Part shown: piece by piece, positions 1 to 7,772 of the stretch | Layout: the number at the start of each line of letters is the position of its first letter | Numbering within the stretch: the first letter of the stretch is position 1 | Assembly: GCA_035695105.1 (NCBI GenBank) | Contig: DASSEV010000084.1 | Location: forward strand, 1-20,643 | Direction of reading: 5' to 3' | Length of the DNA: 20,643 nt | DNA from: JAICYJ01 sp035695105 | GTDB lineage: Bacteria > Actinomycetota > Thermoleophilia > Gaiellales > JAICJC01 | The notes under the pieces: generated by a model | The model's database searches: none | Seen by the model: the letters and a program-made list of their open reading frames with translations, nothing else | What the model was told of the DNA's origin: nothing | Program-made: the position numbers and the translations under genes

Positions 1-96
1 GCGTCACTCGCTGGATCTATCCACCGTCATCGGGAACGACCTCCTGTCGCACCGCCTTGCACGGCAGGCGAGAATGCAGGGCACACACCGAAGACC

Positions 97-102
97 GGAG
101 AG
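97..102 (+). promoter_or_regulatory. Shine-Dalgarno of the thiolase gene
   Basis: GGAGAG ends 6 nt before the ATG at 109. It fixes this start and shows that the two-gene thiolase/dehydrogenase operon has a leadered mRNA. I see no convincing -10 box in the 96 bases above it and no gene in 1-108. Confidence 0.6.
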
Positions 103-108
103 CCCTCC

Positions 109-1293
109 ATGCCACGCACCGTCATCCTGGGGACAGCACGCACGCCCTTCGGCCGCCTCGGCGGCGGCCTCTCGACCCTGACCGCACCGCAGCTCGGCAC
201 CCATGCCGGGGCCGCCGCGCTCGAGCGCGCCGGCGTGGCACCTGACCAGGTCGGGTACGTCGTCATGGGCGAGGTGCTGCAGGCCGGCGTCGGCATGATC
301 CCGTCGCGCCAGGTGTCCGCCGGCGTTGGCTGCCCCAAGGGCGTCGGCTCCGACACGGTCAACAAGGTCTGCGCCTCCGGCATGCGGGCGATCGCCTACG
401 GCGATCTCATGATCCGGTCCGGCGAGCATCAGGTGGTGCTGGCGGGCGGCATGGAGAGCATGTCGAACGCGCCCTACCTCGTGCCGAAGGCCCGCTTCGG
501 CTACACGATGGGCGACGGCGTGCTCGTCGACCACATGACCAGCGACGGACTCACCTCGACGTTCACGCACCGCATCATGGCCGAGGAGAACTCCGTCGTC
601 TCGGCCGAGATCGGCTCGACGCGCGAGGCGCAGGACGCCTGGGCGTTGCGCAGCCACGAGCGTGCCGTCGCCGCGCAGGACGCCGGCCATCTGGCCGACG
701 AGATCGCCCCTGTGACCGTCGCCGGCAGGAAGGGCGAGACCGTGGTCGAGACGGACGAGGGGCCCCGCCGCGACACCTCCGCCGAGAAGCTGGCCTCGCT
801 GAAGCCGGTGTTCACCAAGGACGGCGTGACGACCGCCGGCAACGCTCCTGGGGTCAACGACGGCGCCGCGGCCGTGGTGCTCGCATCCGAGGAGTGGGCG
901 CAGGCCCAGGGGCTGACGCCGCTGGCGCGCATCATCTCGGAGGGGCACGTCGCCGACGACTACCCGTACCTTGTGCGGACGCCCGCCGCCGCGGCGCGCG
1001 CCGCGCTCGAGAAGGCGGGCATGCAGGTGTCCGACGTCGATCTGTTCGAGGTGAACGAGGCCTTCTGCTCGGTCGTCCTCAACACCATCGACCTGCTCGA
1101 GGCCGATCCCGAGAAGTTCAACGTGCAGGGCGGCGCCGTCGCGTTCGGCCACCCGATCGGGGCCTCAGGCGCCCGGCTGATCGGAACGCTCGTCCACCAG
1201 CTGCGCAGGCAGGGCGGCGGGTTCGGGCTCGCCGCGATCTGTTCCGGCGCCGCCCAGGGCGACGCGATGCTGATCGAGGTGCCCGCGGCATGA
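109..1293 (+). CDS. Acetyl-CoA C-acetyltransferase (thiolase)
   Basis: A 394-residue thiolase that interconverts two acetyl-CoA and acetoacetyl-CoA, or cleaves 3-ketoacyl-CoA. Both halves of the family are present. The nucleophilic Cys88 lies in NKVCASGM, NEAF is present, His348 lies in GHPIGASG and the acid/base Cys378 lies in CSGAAQGD. These positions nearly match biosynthetic thiolases such as that of Zoogloea. The C-terminal loop reads CSGAAQG rather than the usual C-x-G-G-G-x-G, so two glycines have become alanines. The start at 109 has a GGAGAG Shine-Dalgarno at 97-102, unlike many genes here. The stop overlaps the start of the downstream dehydrogenase (ATGA), so the two are surely co-translated. 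A role in the last step of butyryl-CoA oxidation is inferred from context; polyhydroxybutyrate synthesis is an alternative. Confidence 0.95.
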   Translation: MPRTVILGTARTPFGRLGGGLSTLTAPQLGTHAGAAALERAGVAPDQVGYVVMGEVLQAGVGMIPSRQVSAGVGCPKGVGSDTVNKVCASGMRAIAYGDLMIRSGEHQVVLAGGMESMSNAPYLVPKARFGYTMGDGVLVDHMTSDGLTSTFTHRIMAEENSVVSAEIGSTREAQDAWALRSHERAVAAQDAGHLADEIAPVTVAGRKGETVVETDEGPRRDTSAEKLASLKPVFTKDGVTTAGNAPGVNDGAAAVVLASEEWAQAQGLTPLARIISEGHVADDYPYLVRTPAAAARAALEKAGMQVSDVDLFEVNEAFCSVVLNTIDLLEADPEKFNVQGGAVAFGHPIGASGARLIGTLVHQLRRQGGGFGLAAICSGAAQGDAMLIEVPAA

Positions 1294-2132
1294 GCGAGAT
1301 CCAGCGGATCACCGTCGTCGGCGCCGGCCAGATGGGCGCCGGGATCGCGCAGGTGGCGGCCGTGGGCGGGTTCGACGTGACGCTGTCGGACGTCGCGCCG
1401 GGCCAGCTCGAGCGGGCCGTGCGCACGATCGAGGGGTCGCTGACCAAGCTGGCCGAGAAGGGACGGATCGAGCCCGGGCAGGTGGAGGAGGCGGTGGTTC
1501 GCATCCGCACGTCCGCCGAGCCGGTTGATGCCGACCTGCTGATCGAGGCGGCGACCGAGAACGTCGATCTGAAGCTGAAGATCTTCCAGCAGCTGGACGC
1601 GGTCGCCTCCGACGGCGCGATCCTGGCATCGAACACGAGCTCGATCCCGATCACCAGGCTGGCCGCGGCGACGGGGCGGCCCGAGCGCGTCGCCGGCATG
1701 CATTTCATGAACCCGGTGCCGCTGATGCCGCTGGTCGAGGTGATCCGCGGCATCGACACGAACGACGAGACGCTGGCCGCCGTGGTGGCGGCCGCCGAGC
1801 GGATGGGCAAGACGGTCGCGCAGGCGAGCGACTTCCCCGGGTTCATCTCGAACCGCATCCTGGTGCCGATGATCAACGAGGCCGTGTACTGCCTGATGGA
1901 AGGCGTCGGCGACCGGGAGTCGATCGACACCGTGATGAAGCTCGGGATGAACCACCCGATGGGGCCGCTGACGCTCGCCGACCTGATCGGCCTGGACACC
2001 TGCCTGGCGATCATGGAGGTGCTGCACGAGGGCCTCGGCGACGACAAGTACCGGCCATGCCCGCTGCTGCGCAGCTATGTCGAGGCCGGTAGGCTGGGGC
2101 GCAAGTCCGGGCGCGGCTTCTACGAGTACTAG
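1290..2132 (+). CDS. hbd: 3-hydroxybutyryl-CoA dehydrogenase
   Basis: A 280-residue NAD(P)-dependent dehydrogenase of the 3-hydroxyacyl-CoA family, which interconverts acetoacetyl-CoA and 3-hydroxybutyryl-CoA. An N-terminal Rossmann fold (residues 1-185) opens with VVGAGQMGAGIAQ. The catalytic pair is His138 in MHFMNPVP and Glu150, followed by Asn188 in FISNRI. These spacings (12 and 50 residues) match the mammalian enzyme's His158/Glu170/Asn208. The C-terminal helical domain ends in GRKSGRGFYEY, the usual end of the family. The open frame extends far upstream, but the ATG at 1290 overlapping the thiolase stop is the natural start, because the protein there begins one residue-set before the Rossmann strand. 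The last four bases overlap the stop of the converging gene on the other strand. Confidence 0.95.
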   Translation: MSEIQRITVVGAGQMGAGIAQVAAVGGFDVTLSDVAPGQLERAVRTIEGSLTKLAEKGRIEPGQVEEAVVRIRTSAEPVDADLLIEAATENVDLKLKIFQQLDAVASDGAILASNTSSIPITRLAAATGRPERVAGMHFMNPVPLMPLVEVIRGIDTNDETLAAVVAAAERMGKTVAQASDFPGFISNRILVPMINEAVYCLMEGVGDRESIDTVMKLGMNHPMGPLTLADLIGLDTCLAIMEVLHEGLGDDKYRPCPLLRSYVEAGRLGRKSGRGFYEY

Positions 2133-2623
2133 GGCGGCGAGGGGGCGCGCTGGGCGGCGGTCAGCCAACGACGCTGGGATCGCCAGCGGCGGACGGTGCG
2201 CTGGCTGGGAGGTTCCGAGACGCCGTAATCCGCGCGACGGATGGCGGAATCGACCGTGGGCACGGGGTGCCCCTGGGCGAACAGCTGCTCTGCGCGAACG
2301 CGGATGCGCGGCCAGGCATAGGAGCCGGGCAGCGGGCGCGGTGAACGCGCTCTGAGGGCGGTGAGGTGGGCCATCATGGCCTTGTGCTGGGAGGCGGTCA
2401 TTCCGCCGGCCGCGTTCCAGAGCCCGCTGAGGGTGACGACCAGATCGCGGCCGCTGCGGCGGGTCAGGAAGTCGACGGAGGCGTGGTCGGCGCAGAGCCA
2501 AACGGCGACGCCGTAGCCGAAGGCCACGCGCTGGGTGCGGCCGCGAGTGCGATCGAGGCAGACGGCGCAGCAGGGCGACTTGGTGGGGACGTTGCGGGCC
2601 TTGTAGAGGGTGAAGGCGGGCAC
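2129..2623 (-). CDS. Conserved hypothetical protein with a CxxC...CxxH motif
   Basis: A protein of about 164 residues; I cannot assign a function. From the proposed GTG start, residues 18-47 hold Cys18, Cys19-x2-Cys22 and then Cys44-x2-His47, with hydrophobic and basic residues between. This suggests a small zinc-binding knuckle. A conserved-looking middle follows (WNAAGGMT, GSYAWPRIR), and the tail is rich in Arg and Trp (TVRRWRSQRRW). I chose GTG at 2623 because the upstream extension to 2725 is a Pro/His-rich run without protein-like character. A weak -10-like CACACT lies 6 nt before the GTG, so it may be leaderless. It converges on hbd, and the two stop codons share four bases (2129-2132). 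Low coding potential of the opposite strand and the ordered Cys/His pattern argue that it is real. Confidence 0.6.
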   Translation of the reverse strand: MPAFTLYKARNVPTKSPCCAVCLDRTRGRTQRVAFGYGVAVWLCADHASVDFLTRRSGRDLVVTLSGLWNAAGGMTASQHKAMMAHLTALRARSPRPLPGSYAWPRIRVRAEQLFAQGHPVPTVDSAIRRADYGVSEPPSQRTVRRWRSQRRWLTAAQRAPSPP

Positions 2624-2759
2624 GGAGGGAGTGTGACGGGCGGGATGTGGTTGGTGGGTGACGAGGTGTGGGGGAGGCGTCACAAGAGGCAAGTGGCTTT
2701 CACCCGGACGGCCAAGTGGCCACATGGGAGGCCGGCATCCATACGCACCCCCACCGGCG

Positions 2760-2765
2760 TACCCT
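2760..2765 (+). promoter_or_regulatory. -10 box of the VOC gene
   Basis: TACCCT followed by 7 nt and then the ATG at 2773. It fits the leaderless pattern of this window. The 136 bases between 2624 and 2759 hold no gene that I can see. Confidence 0.5.
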
Positions 2766-2772
2766 CGTCACC

Positions 2773-3182
2773 ATGACCGGACGGGCGGAGAGGATCAGCG
2801 GTGTGTTCCTTCTTTCCCGCGATCCCGAGGCGCTGGCCGGTTGGTACCGCCGCCATCTCGGCTGGAAGCTCGAGCTCCTCCCCGGTGAGGGCTACGACCG
2901 CGAGATCCACTACCGCGACGACGGCGCCCACGGACGCGGCAGCACCTCGTGTTCGCGATCACGCCCGGCGATCCGGGTGGCGGTGAGGGGCACATCATCA
3001 ACAACCGGGTCGATGACATCGAGGGAATCGTCAGCTCGCTGGAAGATGGCGGCATCGATGTCTCTCCGGTCACCGTGGGAGCAAGCGCCGAGGGGCAGGG
3101 GAGGTTCGCCCGGCTCCGCGACCCCGACGGCCACCGCATCGAGCTCTGGCAGCACCTCGACGGGCCCGCCGCCGAGGCCTGA
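2773..3182 (+). pseudogene. VOC/glyoxalase-superfamily protein, frameshifted
   Basis: Two reading frames together encode one VOC (glyoxalase/bleomycin-resistance) domain protein of about 136 residues. The first frame, from ATG 2773, gives ISGVFLLSRDPEALAGWYRR and continues to about residue 55 (DDGAHGRG). The second, read from about 2940, gives QHLVFAI, then a NNRVDDIE helix and RDPDGHRIELWQ, the classic C-terminal strand with the metal-binding Glu. A single missing base near 2938-2942 explains the break: one extra C there would restore GRGQHLVFAI. The first metal-ligand His common in VOC enzymes is not at its usual strand-1 place, so the substrate is unknown and it does not look like methylmalonyl-CoA epimerase. 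It is either a recent pseudogene or a sequencing/assembly error. It ends 11 bases before the converging fluoride channel gene. Confidence 0.75.
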
Positions 3183-3193
3183 CCCTCGCCCGC

Positions 3194-3559
3194 CTACGCC
3201 CGCTGCCCCACCGCCACGCCCACAGCAACAGCGGCCACGCCGATCACCACCGTCGCCACAGGCACCGCCGCCGCCCGCAGGTAGTTCGCCTCGTCGAGGT
3301 AGTGGTAGCTCTGGTACGCCAGCGTCGAGAAGGTCGTGAACGCTCCCAGAAACCCGACGCCGAGCATGATCCGCACCCGGCCGTCGTGCGGGTGCACCCC
3401 GACGAGCAGGCCCAGGAGCAGCGCTCCCACGATGTTGACCGCGAAGGTGGCCGGCACCTGATGGTGCGGGGCCATTCGCTCGCCGGCGACGTAGTCGACG
3501 GCGTAGCGAGCGAAGGCGCCGAGGCTTCCGGCGAGCGCGACGAGCAGTCCGACTGGCAT
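3194..3559 (-). CDS. crcB: Fluoride ion channel CrcB/FluC
   Basis: A 121-residue membrane protein of the Fluc family, which exports fluoride through a dual-topology dimer and protects enzymes such as enolase. Four hydrophobic segments cover about residues 2-22, 34-55, 65-83 and 92-115. Diagnostic motifs are GAFARY near the N-terminus, FAVNIVGALLLG in segment 2, and GFLGAFTTFSTL in segment 3, which supplies the Phe box and the central sodium site. The ATG at 3559 has a GGAGG Shine-Dalgarno about 6 nt upstream. The leader holds a fluoride riboswitch (3585-3646), which confirms both identity and regulation. Only one copy is seen here, so it should form a homodimer. Confidence 0.96.
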   Translation of the reverse strand: MPVGLLVALAGSLGAFARYAVDYVAGERMAPHHQVPATFAVNIVGALLLGLLVGVHPHDGRVRIMLGVGFLGAFTTFSTLAYQSYHYLDEANYLRAAAVPVATVVIGVAAVAVGVAVGQRA

Positions 3560-3584
3560 GGGGCGTACCTCCGGTGATCGCGGT

Positions 3585-3646
3585 GGTAGGAGCTATCAGC
3601 CGGACGGCGGTGCGGAAGCCGCTGCTTCCCGGCGAGCCCCATCGCC
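3585..3646 (-). ncRNA. Fluoride riboswitch (crcB motif)
   Basis: On the minus strand the leader of crcB begins GGCGATGGGGCTCGCC (3646-3631) and ends GCTGATAGCTCCTACC (3600-3585). These are the two conserved blocks of the fluoride aptamer. GGCG/CGCC forms the first hairpin. Its loop GGGGCU can pair with AGCUCC in the second block, the known pseudoknot. Between them lies a variable hairpin (GGAAGC/GCTTCC). CUCC of the pseudoknot strand is also complementary to the GGAG of the crcB ribosome-binding site about 20 nt downstream, so fluoride binding would free the site. Translational control is inferred; the aptamer match is direct. Confidence 0.9.
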
Positions 3647-3653
3647 GACCGCC

Positions 3654-3659
3654 AGCATA
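3654..3659 (-). promoter_or_regulatory. Probable -10 box of the riboswitch/crcB transcript
   Basis: TATGCT on the minus strand lies 7 nt before the first G of the aptamer (3646), so transcription would begin at or just before the riboswitch. No clear -35 is seen. Confidence 0.5.
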
Positions 3660-3815
3660 CCGGGCCGTCATGCCATCTGACCGCGTTCGTATCCTTCGCG
3701 GCTAACAAACTCCTTACGGCGGTATCCCCTTTCCGGTGGAGTGCCGGCCTCGGGAGACCATCGTACGGTTGGGACAACGGGCGGCCGTGTCCACCTTGCG
3801 GCCGCTGGGGGAATC

Positions 3816-6431
3816 ATGCGGCACGACAGCACAGGAGTCGATGGGGAACGTCTCCAGCAGGCGCGGCAGCGCCTGCACGTGCACCTCGAGATCACGCGGA
3901 TCCTGGGCGAGGCGGTCTCGCTCGCGGACGCGGCACCTCGGGTGCTCGAGCAGATCTGCCGCGGCCTCGGCTGGGACCTCGCCGCCATCTGGCGGGTCGA
4001 CCGCGAGGCGGGCGTCCTGCGCTGCGTCGACCTCTGGCATGCACCCGGCACCCCGCTGATCGGGTTCTCACTCGCGACCCGGCACGCTGCGTTCCAGCCG
4101 GGCGAGGGCCTGCCCGGCATCGTCTGGGAGGAGGGCGCGCCGCGCTGGGTGCCCGATATCGGCGGCCGGCAGTCCGGCTCGCGGGCGGCGCCCGCTGCGC
4201 GAGAGGGCGTGCGCTCGGCGCTGGGACTGCCGCTGCTGATGCGGGGTGAGACGATCGGCGTGCTGGAGCTGTTCAGCTCGCGCGCGGCGCGGCCCGACGA
4301 GGACGCGATGCAGCTGCTGGCGGCGATCGCAAGCCTGATCGCCCAGTTCATCCGGCGCCGCGGCGCCGAGCGCGACCTCCGCGACAGCGAGGCGCGCACG
4401 AGCGCGATCGTGAACGCCGCGCTCGACCCCATCATCGGGATCGACGGCAGCGGGCACATCACCGAGTTCAACCCCGCGGCCGAGATGGCCTTCGGGCGCC
4501 GCCGCGACGAGGTGCTGGGAATGGAGCTGCGCGAGCTGCTCGTCCCGGATGAGCGCGGGGAGCCGGGGAGCAACATCGTCGACCGCATGCTGTCCGGCGC
4601 AGAGCCCGAGCCGCTCGGCAGGGTGGTGGAGGCGGTGGGCGTCGACGCATCCGGACGGGAGTTCCCGGTGGAGCTGGCCGTTGCCCAGGTGGACGTGCCC
4701 GGGGCTCCGTCCTTCAGCGTCTTCCTGCGGGACGTCACCGAGAGCCGCCGGGCGCAGGAGGCGGTCCGCCGCCTGGCCGCAATCGTTGAGACGACCGGGG
4801 ATGCGATCCTGTCGAAGTCGCTCGACGGCACCATCCTGACGTGGAACCGCGGGGCGGAGCTGCTCTACGGCTATACGGCGGAGGAGGCGATCGGGCAGCC
4901 GGTCGCGATGCTCGCGCCTCCGGACCGGGTCGAGGAGATCGGCGAGATCCTGCGGCGCGTCACCGCGGGCGAGCGGATCGACGGGCTCGAGACCGTGCGG
5001 CGGCGCAAGGACGGCTCGCTGGTCGACGTGGCGCTGACGGTGTCACCCCTCGAGCGCCATGACGGCACGGTCGCCGGAGCCTCGGTGATCGCCCGCGACA
5101 TCACCGAGCGGCGGCGCAGCGCCGAGCAGATCGCGCACCTCGCCTATCACGACCAGCTGACCGGCCTGCCGAACCGGACGATGTTCCACGAGCACCTGGA
5201 GACGGCGCTGGCGCGTGCCGACCGCCACCGGCTCGCGGTTGCGGTGCTGTTCATCGACCTCGACAACTTCAAGCTGGTGAACGACAGCTTCGGCCACGAG
5301 GCCGGCGACGAGCTCCTGCGCGACTTCGGCGAGCGGCTGACGTCGGTCACGCGGGCGACCGACGTCGTGGCTCGGCAGGGCGGGGACGAGTTCCTGGTGC
5401 TCGTCCCCGATCTCGAGATCGACGGCGGCGGCATCGAGCCGCGCGCGCTCGAGGTGGTCGCCTCGATCGAGCAGAAGGTGCGAAGCGTGCTCGAGACGCC
5501 ATTCCGGGTGTCGGGCACGGAGGTGCACGTGGGGCTCAGCATCGGCGTCAGCATCTACCCGATCGACGCCACCGACCGCGAGCAGCTGCTGCGCAACGCC
5601 GACACCGCGATGTACATCGGCAAGGGTCGGCTGGAGCGCGACGTCTCGGCCGAGCCGGAGCACGCCCGCGGCCGGCTGGAGATGCTCCGCGAGCTGCGGC
5701 GCGCGGTCGAGCAGCACGAGTTCGAGCTGCACTACCAGCCGATCGTCGAGCTGGACAGCCGCCGGCTGGTCGGTGTGGAGGCGCTGGTTCGCTGGCGGGA
5801 TCCGCGCGGCGAGCTCGTGCTGCCGGAGGCCTTCATCCCGCTGGCCGAACGGTCGGGCCTGATCGAGCCGATCACCCGTGAGGTGATCGACGGAGCCTGT
5901 CGCCAGGCGCGGCGGTGGGCCGACCGCGGCGCCGACATGATCGTGACGTTCAACCTGCCGCCCGGGCTCTGGAGCCCGGGAATGGTGGAGACGCTGCTCG
6001 AGTCGGCACGGCACGCCGGCATCGAGGCCGACCGGATGATGATCGAGGTGACCGAGTCGACCGCGATGGTGCAGCCGGCACGGGCCGCCTCGACGGTGCG
6101 CCTGCTGCGCAAGCACGGCATCCGCCTGGCCATCGACGACTTCGGCACCGGGCACTCGTCGCTGAGCCGGCTGCGCGATCTCCCGGTGTCCACGCTCAAG
6201 ATCGACCGGTCGTTCGTCGCCGACCTGCCGCGCGACCGCGGATCGGCCGCCATCGTGACGGCGATCATCCAGCTCGCGCACAGCCTCGGCGTGCAGCCCC
6301 TGGCGGAGGGCATCGAGACGCAGGAGCAGCTCGACTTCCTGATCGCCCAGGGCTGCCGGCTCGGCCAGGGCTACCTGCTCGGCCGCCCGGCCCCGGCGGA
6401 CGACATCGACCTGCAGCCCGCGCTGACGTGA
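3816..6431 (+). CDS. GAF-PAS-PAS-GGDEF-EAL cyclic-di-GMP protein
   Basis: An 871-residue soluble signalling protein that may both make and degrade cyclic-di-GMP. Domains in order: GAF (about 20-180), PAS (about 185-310), PAS (about 315-435), GGDEF (about 440-610), EAL (about 620-865). The GGDEF signature is intact at 522-526, and an inhibitory-site RxxD (Arg513-Asp516) sits exactly five residues before it. The EAL signature is intact at 655-657, with EVTES, Asp774-Asp775 in DDFGTG, and EGIE at 831-834, so the phosphodiesterase also looks active. No membrane segments or signal peptide are visible; sensing would be cytoplasmic through GAF/PAS. I chose ATG 3816 because GGGGGA lies just upstream and the GAF domain starts soon after; an upstream in-frame start adds only low-complexity sequence. 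TACGGT at 3764-3769 is a possible -10. The ligand is unknown. Confidence 0.95.
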   Translation: MRHDSTGVDGERLQQARQRLHVHLEITRILGEAVSLADAAPRVLEQICRGLGWDLAAIWRVDREAGVLRCVDLWHAPGTPLIGFSLATRHAAFQPGEGLPGIVWEEGAPRWVPDIGGRQSGSRAAPAAREGVRSALGLPLLMRGETIGVLELFSSRAARPDEDAMQLLAAIASLIAQFIRRRGAERDLRDSEARTSAIVNAALDPIIGIDGSGHITEFNPAAEMAFGRRRDEVLGMELRELLVPDERGEPGSNIVDRMLSGAEPEPLGRVVEAVGVDASGREFPVELAVAQVDVPGAPSFSVFLRDVTESRRAQEAVRRLAAIVETTGDAILSKSLDGTILTWNRGAELLYGYTAEEAIGQPVAMLAPPDRVEEIGEILRRVTAGERIDGLETVRRRKDGSLVDVALTVSPLERHDGTVAGASVIARDITERRRSAEQIAHLAYHDQLTGLPNRTMFHEHLETALARADRHRLAVAVLFIDLDNFKLVNDSFGHEAGDELLRDFGERLTSVTRATDVVARQGGDEFLVLVPDLEIDGGGIEPRALEVVASIEQKVRSVLETPFRVSGTEVHVGLSIGVSIYPIDATDREQLLRNADTAMYIGKGRLERDVSAEPEHARGRLEMLRELRRAVEQHEFELHYQPIVELDSRRLVGVEALVRWRDPRGELVLPEAFIPLAERSGLIEPITREVIDGACRQARRWADRGADMIVTFNLPPGLWSPGMVETLLESARHAGIEADRMMIEVTESTAMVQPARAASTVRLLRKHGIRLAIDDFGTGHSSLSRLRDLPVSTLKIDRSFVADLPRDRGSAAIVTAIIQLAHSLGVQPLAEGIETQEQLDFLIAQGCRLGQGYLLGRPAPADDIDLQPALT

Positions 6432-6444
6432 CGCCGCGTCAGCG
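6421..6444. terminator. Bidirectional hairpin between converging genes
   Basis: CGCTGACG (6421-6428) and CGTCAGCG (6437-6444) form a perfect 8-bp stem with an 8-nt loop. It spans the last codons of the GGDEF-EAL gene and the last codons of the MFS gene, so it could stop transcription from both sides. There is no U-tract, as is common in high-GC actinobacteria. Confidence 0.55.
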
Positions 6445-7632
6445 GGCGGTGGCGCCCGCCGCGCGGCGGGAGGGCGCCGGCCGTCCCGCCAGCGCCTGCC
6501 GTGCGACCAGCGCACCGGCGGCCGAGACGGCCGCGGCGGTGATCCACATCGCGTCGTAGCCGGCGCGCTCGGCTACCAGGCCGGAGATGGGCGACGCCAG
6601 CGACCCGGCCCCGAACACCATGGTCGAGGCGATGCCGACCGCCCGTCCGGCTCGCTCCGGCCCGACCAGCTCCCCCGCGGTCACGTACAGCACCCCGTTG
6701 AAGCCGAAGCAGCCGAAGGCCAGCGCGACCGTTGCGATCACGGCGGTGACGACGCCCAGGTGCAGAGCGACCGGCATCAGCAGCCCGGCGACGGCGGCCA
6801 GCGTCCCGATCTCGACCAGGGTGCGCACCCGCCGGGTGCCGGCGTCGCGGTCGGCGATGCGACCCCACACCAGCCGCGACGCGGCCGCCGAGAGGTTCAG
6901 AACCACGAACAGCGCCCCGGCCTCGGTCCGGCCGAGCCCGTCGCCGCGCGCCGCAGGGACGATGTAGGTGAGCGCGGCGCCGAGCGCGTACACGTAGCAG
7001 AGGCCGACCACCAGCAGCGGCCGCATGCCGGGCGCCGTCAGCGCCCCATCCAGACGCAGGCTGCGCGCCTCGCCGCCCCCTGCGGTCGACAGCTTCGCGA
7101 ACACGGCGGCCGTCGACGCGGTGAGCACTGCCGTGACCGAGAGGGCGAGCCGCACGCCGCCGGCCCCAGCAAGCAGCGGCAGCGCCGCGGCGCCGATGGT
7201 GCCGCCGAGCGGCACAGCCAGCTGCCGCCAGCCGAGCGCGATGCCGCGCTTCTCGGGCGGGAACTCGCGCAGCAGGCTGCTCATGCCCGCCACGGGAACC
7301 GCTGCCGAGCCGATGCCCGCGACGAAGATCGCGGCCGAGAACAGCACGGCGCTCCCCGCGAAGGAGGCGGACAGGTACGCGACCAGGTTGATCAGCGCGC
7401 CGCCGAGCAGCACCGGCCGGGCGCCGAACCGGTCGACCAGCATCCCGGTCGGGATCAGGGCCACCGCCGAGCCCAGCCCCACGGCCGCGAACACCGCACC
7501 GAAGCCGGCCGGGCCGAGCCCGAACTCGTCACGGATCTCCATGCCGATCGCCGGCAGGCCGAACTGCACGATCGAGACGGCCGCCTGGGCGATGACGGCG
7601 ATGATCAGCGTGGTTCGTGCCCGCGGAGACAT
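6439..7632 (-). CDS. Major facilitator superfamily transporter
   Basis: A 397-residue integral membrane transporter with about 12 hydrophobic helices in two halves and a cytoplasmic middle loop near residues 190-205. The MFS loop 2-3 signature is present (GMLVDRFGARPVLLGG), with a weaker repeat in the second half (GRIADRDAGTRR). Helix 4/5 motifs (GMSSLLREFPPEKRGIALGWRQ) resemble the cyanate/nitrate-type or general drug/organic-anion exporters of the family; the substrate cannot be read from sequence. The frame offers GTG, GTG and ATG as successive codons at 7638, 7635 and 7632. I chose ATG because TAGGTT lies 8 nt before it and no Shine-Dalgarno is seen. A 7-bp inverted repeat (7632-7638 with 7665-7671) flanks this promoter and could be an operator. 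Confidence 0.9.
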   Translation of the reverse strand: MSPRARTTLIIAVIAQAAVSIVQFGLPAIGMEIRDEFGLGPAGFGAVFAAVGLGSAVALIPTGMLVDRFGARPVLLGGALINLVAYLSASFAGSAVLFSAAIFVAGIGSAAVPVAGMSSLLREFPPEKRGIALGWRQLAVPLGGTIGAAALPLLAGAGGVRLALSVTAVLTASTAAVFAKLSTAGGGEARSLRLDGALTAPGMRPLLVVGLCYVYALGAALTYIVPAARGDGLGRTEAGALFVVLNLSAAASRLVWGRIADRDAGTRRVRTLVEIGTLAAVAGLLMPVALHLGVVTAVIATVALAFGCFGFNGVLYVTAGELVGPERAGRAVGIASTMVFGAGSLASPISGLVAERAGYDAMWITAAAVSAAGALVARQALAGRPAPSRRAAGATAR

Positions 7633-7640
7633 CACCACTC

Positions 7641-7646
7641 AACCTA
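7641..7646 (-). promoter_or_regulatory. -10 box of the MFS gene
   Basis: TAGGTT on the minus strand, 8 nt before ATG 7632. TCACCAC at 7632-7638 and GTGGTGA at 7665-7671 form an inverted repeat around it, a possible regulator site. No good -35 is seen. Confidence 0.4.
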
Positions 7647-7709
7647 GCGCTTGCGCGGTCAATCGTGGTGAGGCCGGCACGAGAGCGACGGTGCGGCCAG
7701 CCGCCGTAT

Positions 7710-7745
7710 CGAGGTGGCCGCCCCGTTGCCGGGCCGGCCACCTCG
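7710..7745 (-). terminator. Strong hairpin downstream of the receiver-like gene
   Basis: CGAGGTGGCC (7710-7719) pairs perfectly with GGCCACCTCG (7736-7745), and inside CCCG pairs with CGGG around a TTGC loop. It lies 27 bases past the stop of the receiver-like gene and before the MFS gene on the same strand, so it probably separates their transcription. No U-tract. Confidence 0.6.
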
Positions 7746-7772
7746 TGGGGGAGGGAAGTGATGCGCCGCCGG

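Noticed and set aside
960..2501. A 513-codon open frame on the minus strand across thiolase and hbd
   Set aside because: It is antisense to two well-supported genes and has no recognizable motif.
2935..2945. Programmed -1 frameshift in the VOC gene
   Set aside because: There is no slippery heptamer or clear downstream structure; a one-base deletion is simpler.
2773..3182. Methylmalonyl-CoA epimerase (also a VOC protein)
   Set aside because: The first-strand metal His and the epimerase opening are absent, and the gene is frameshifted.
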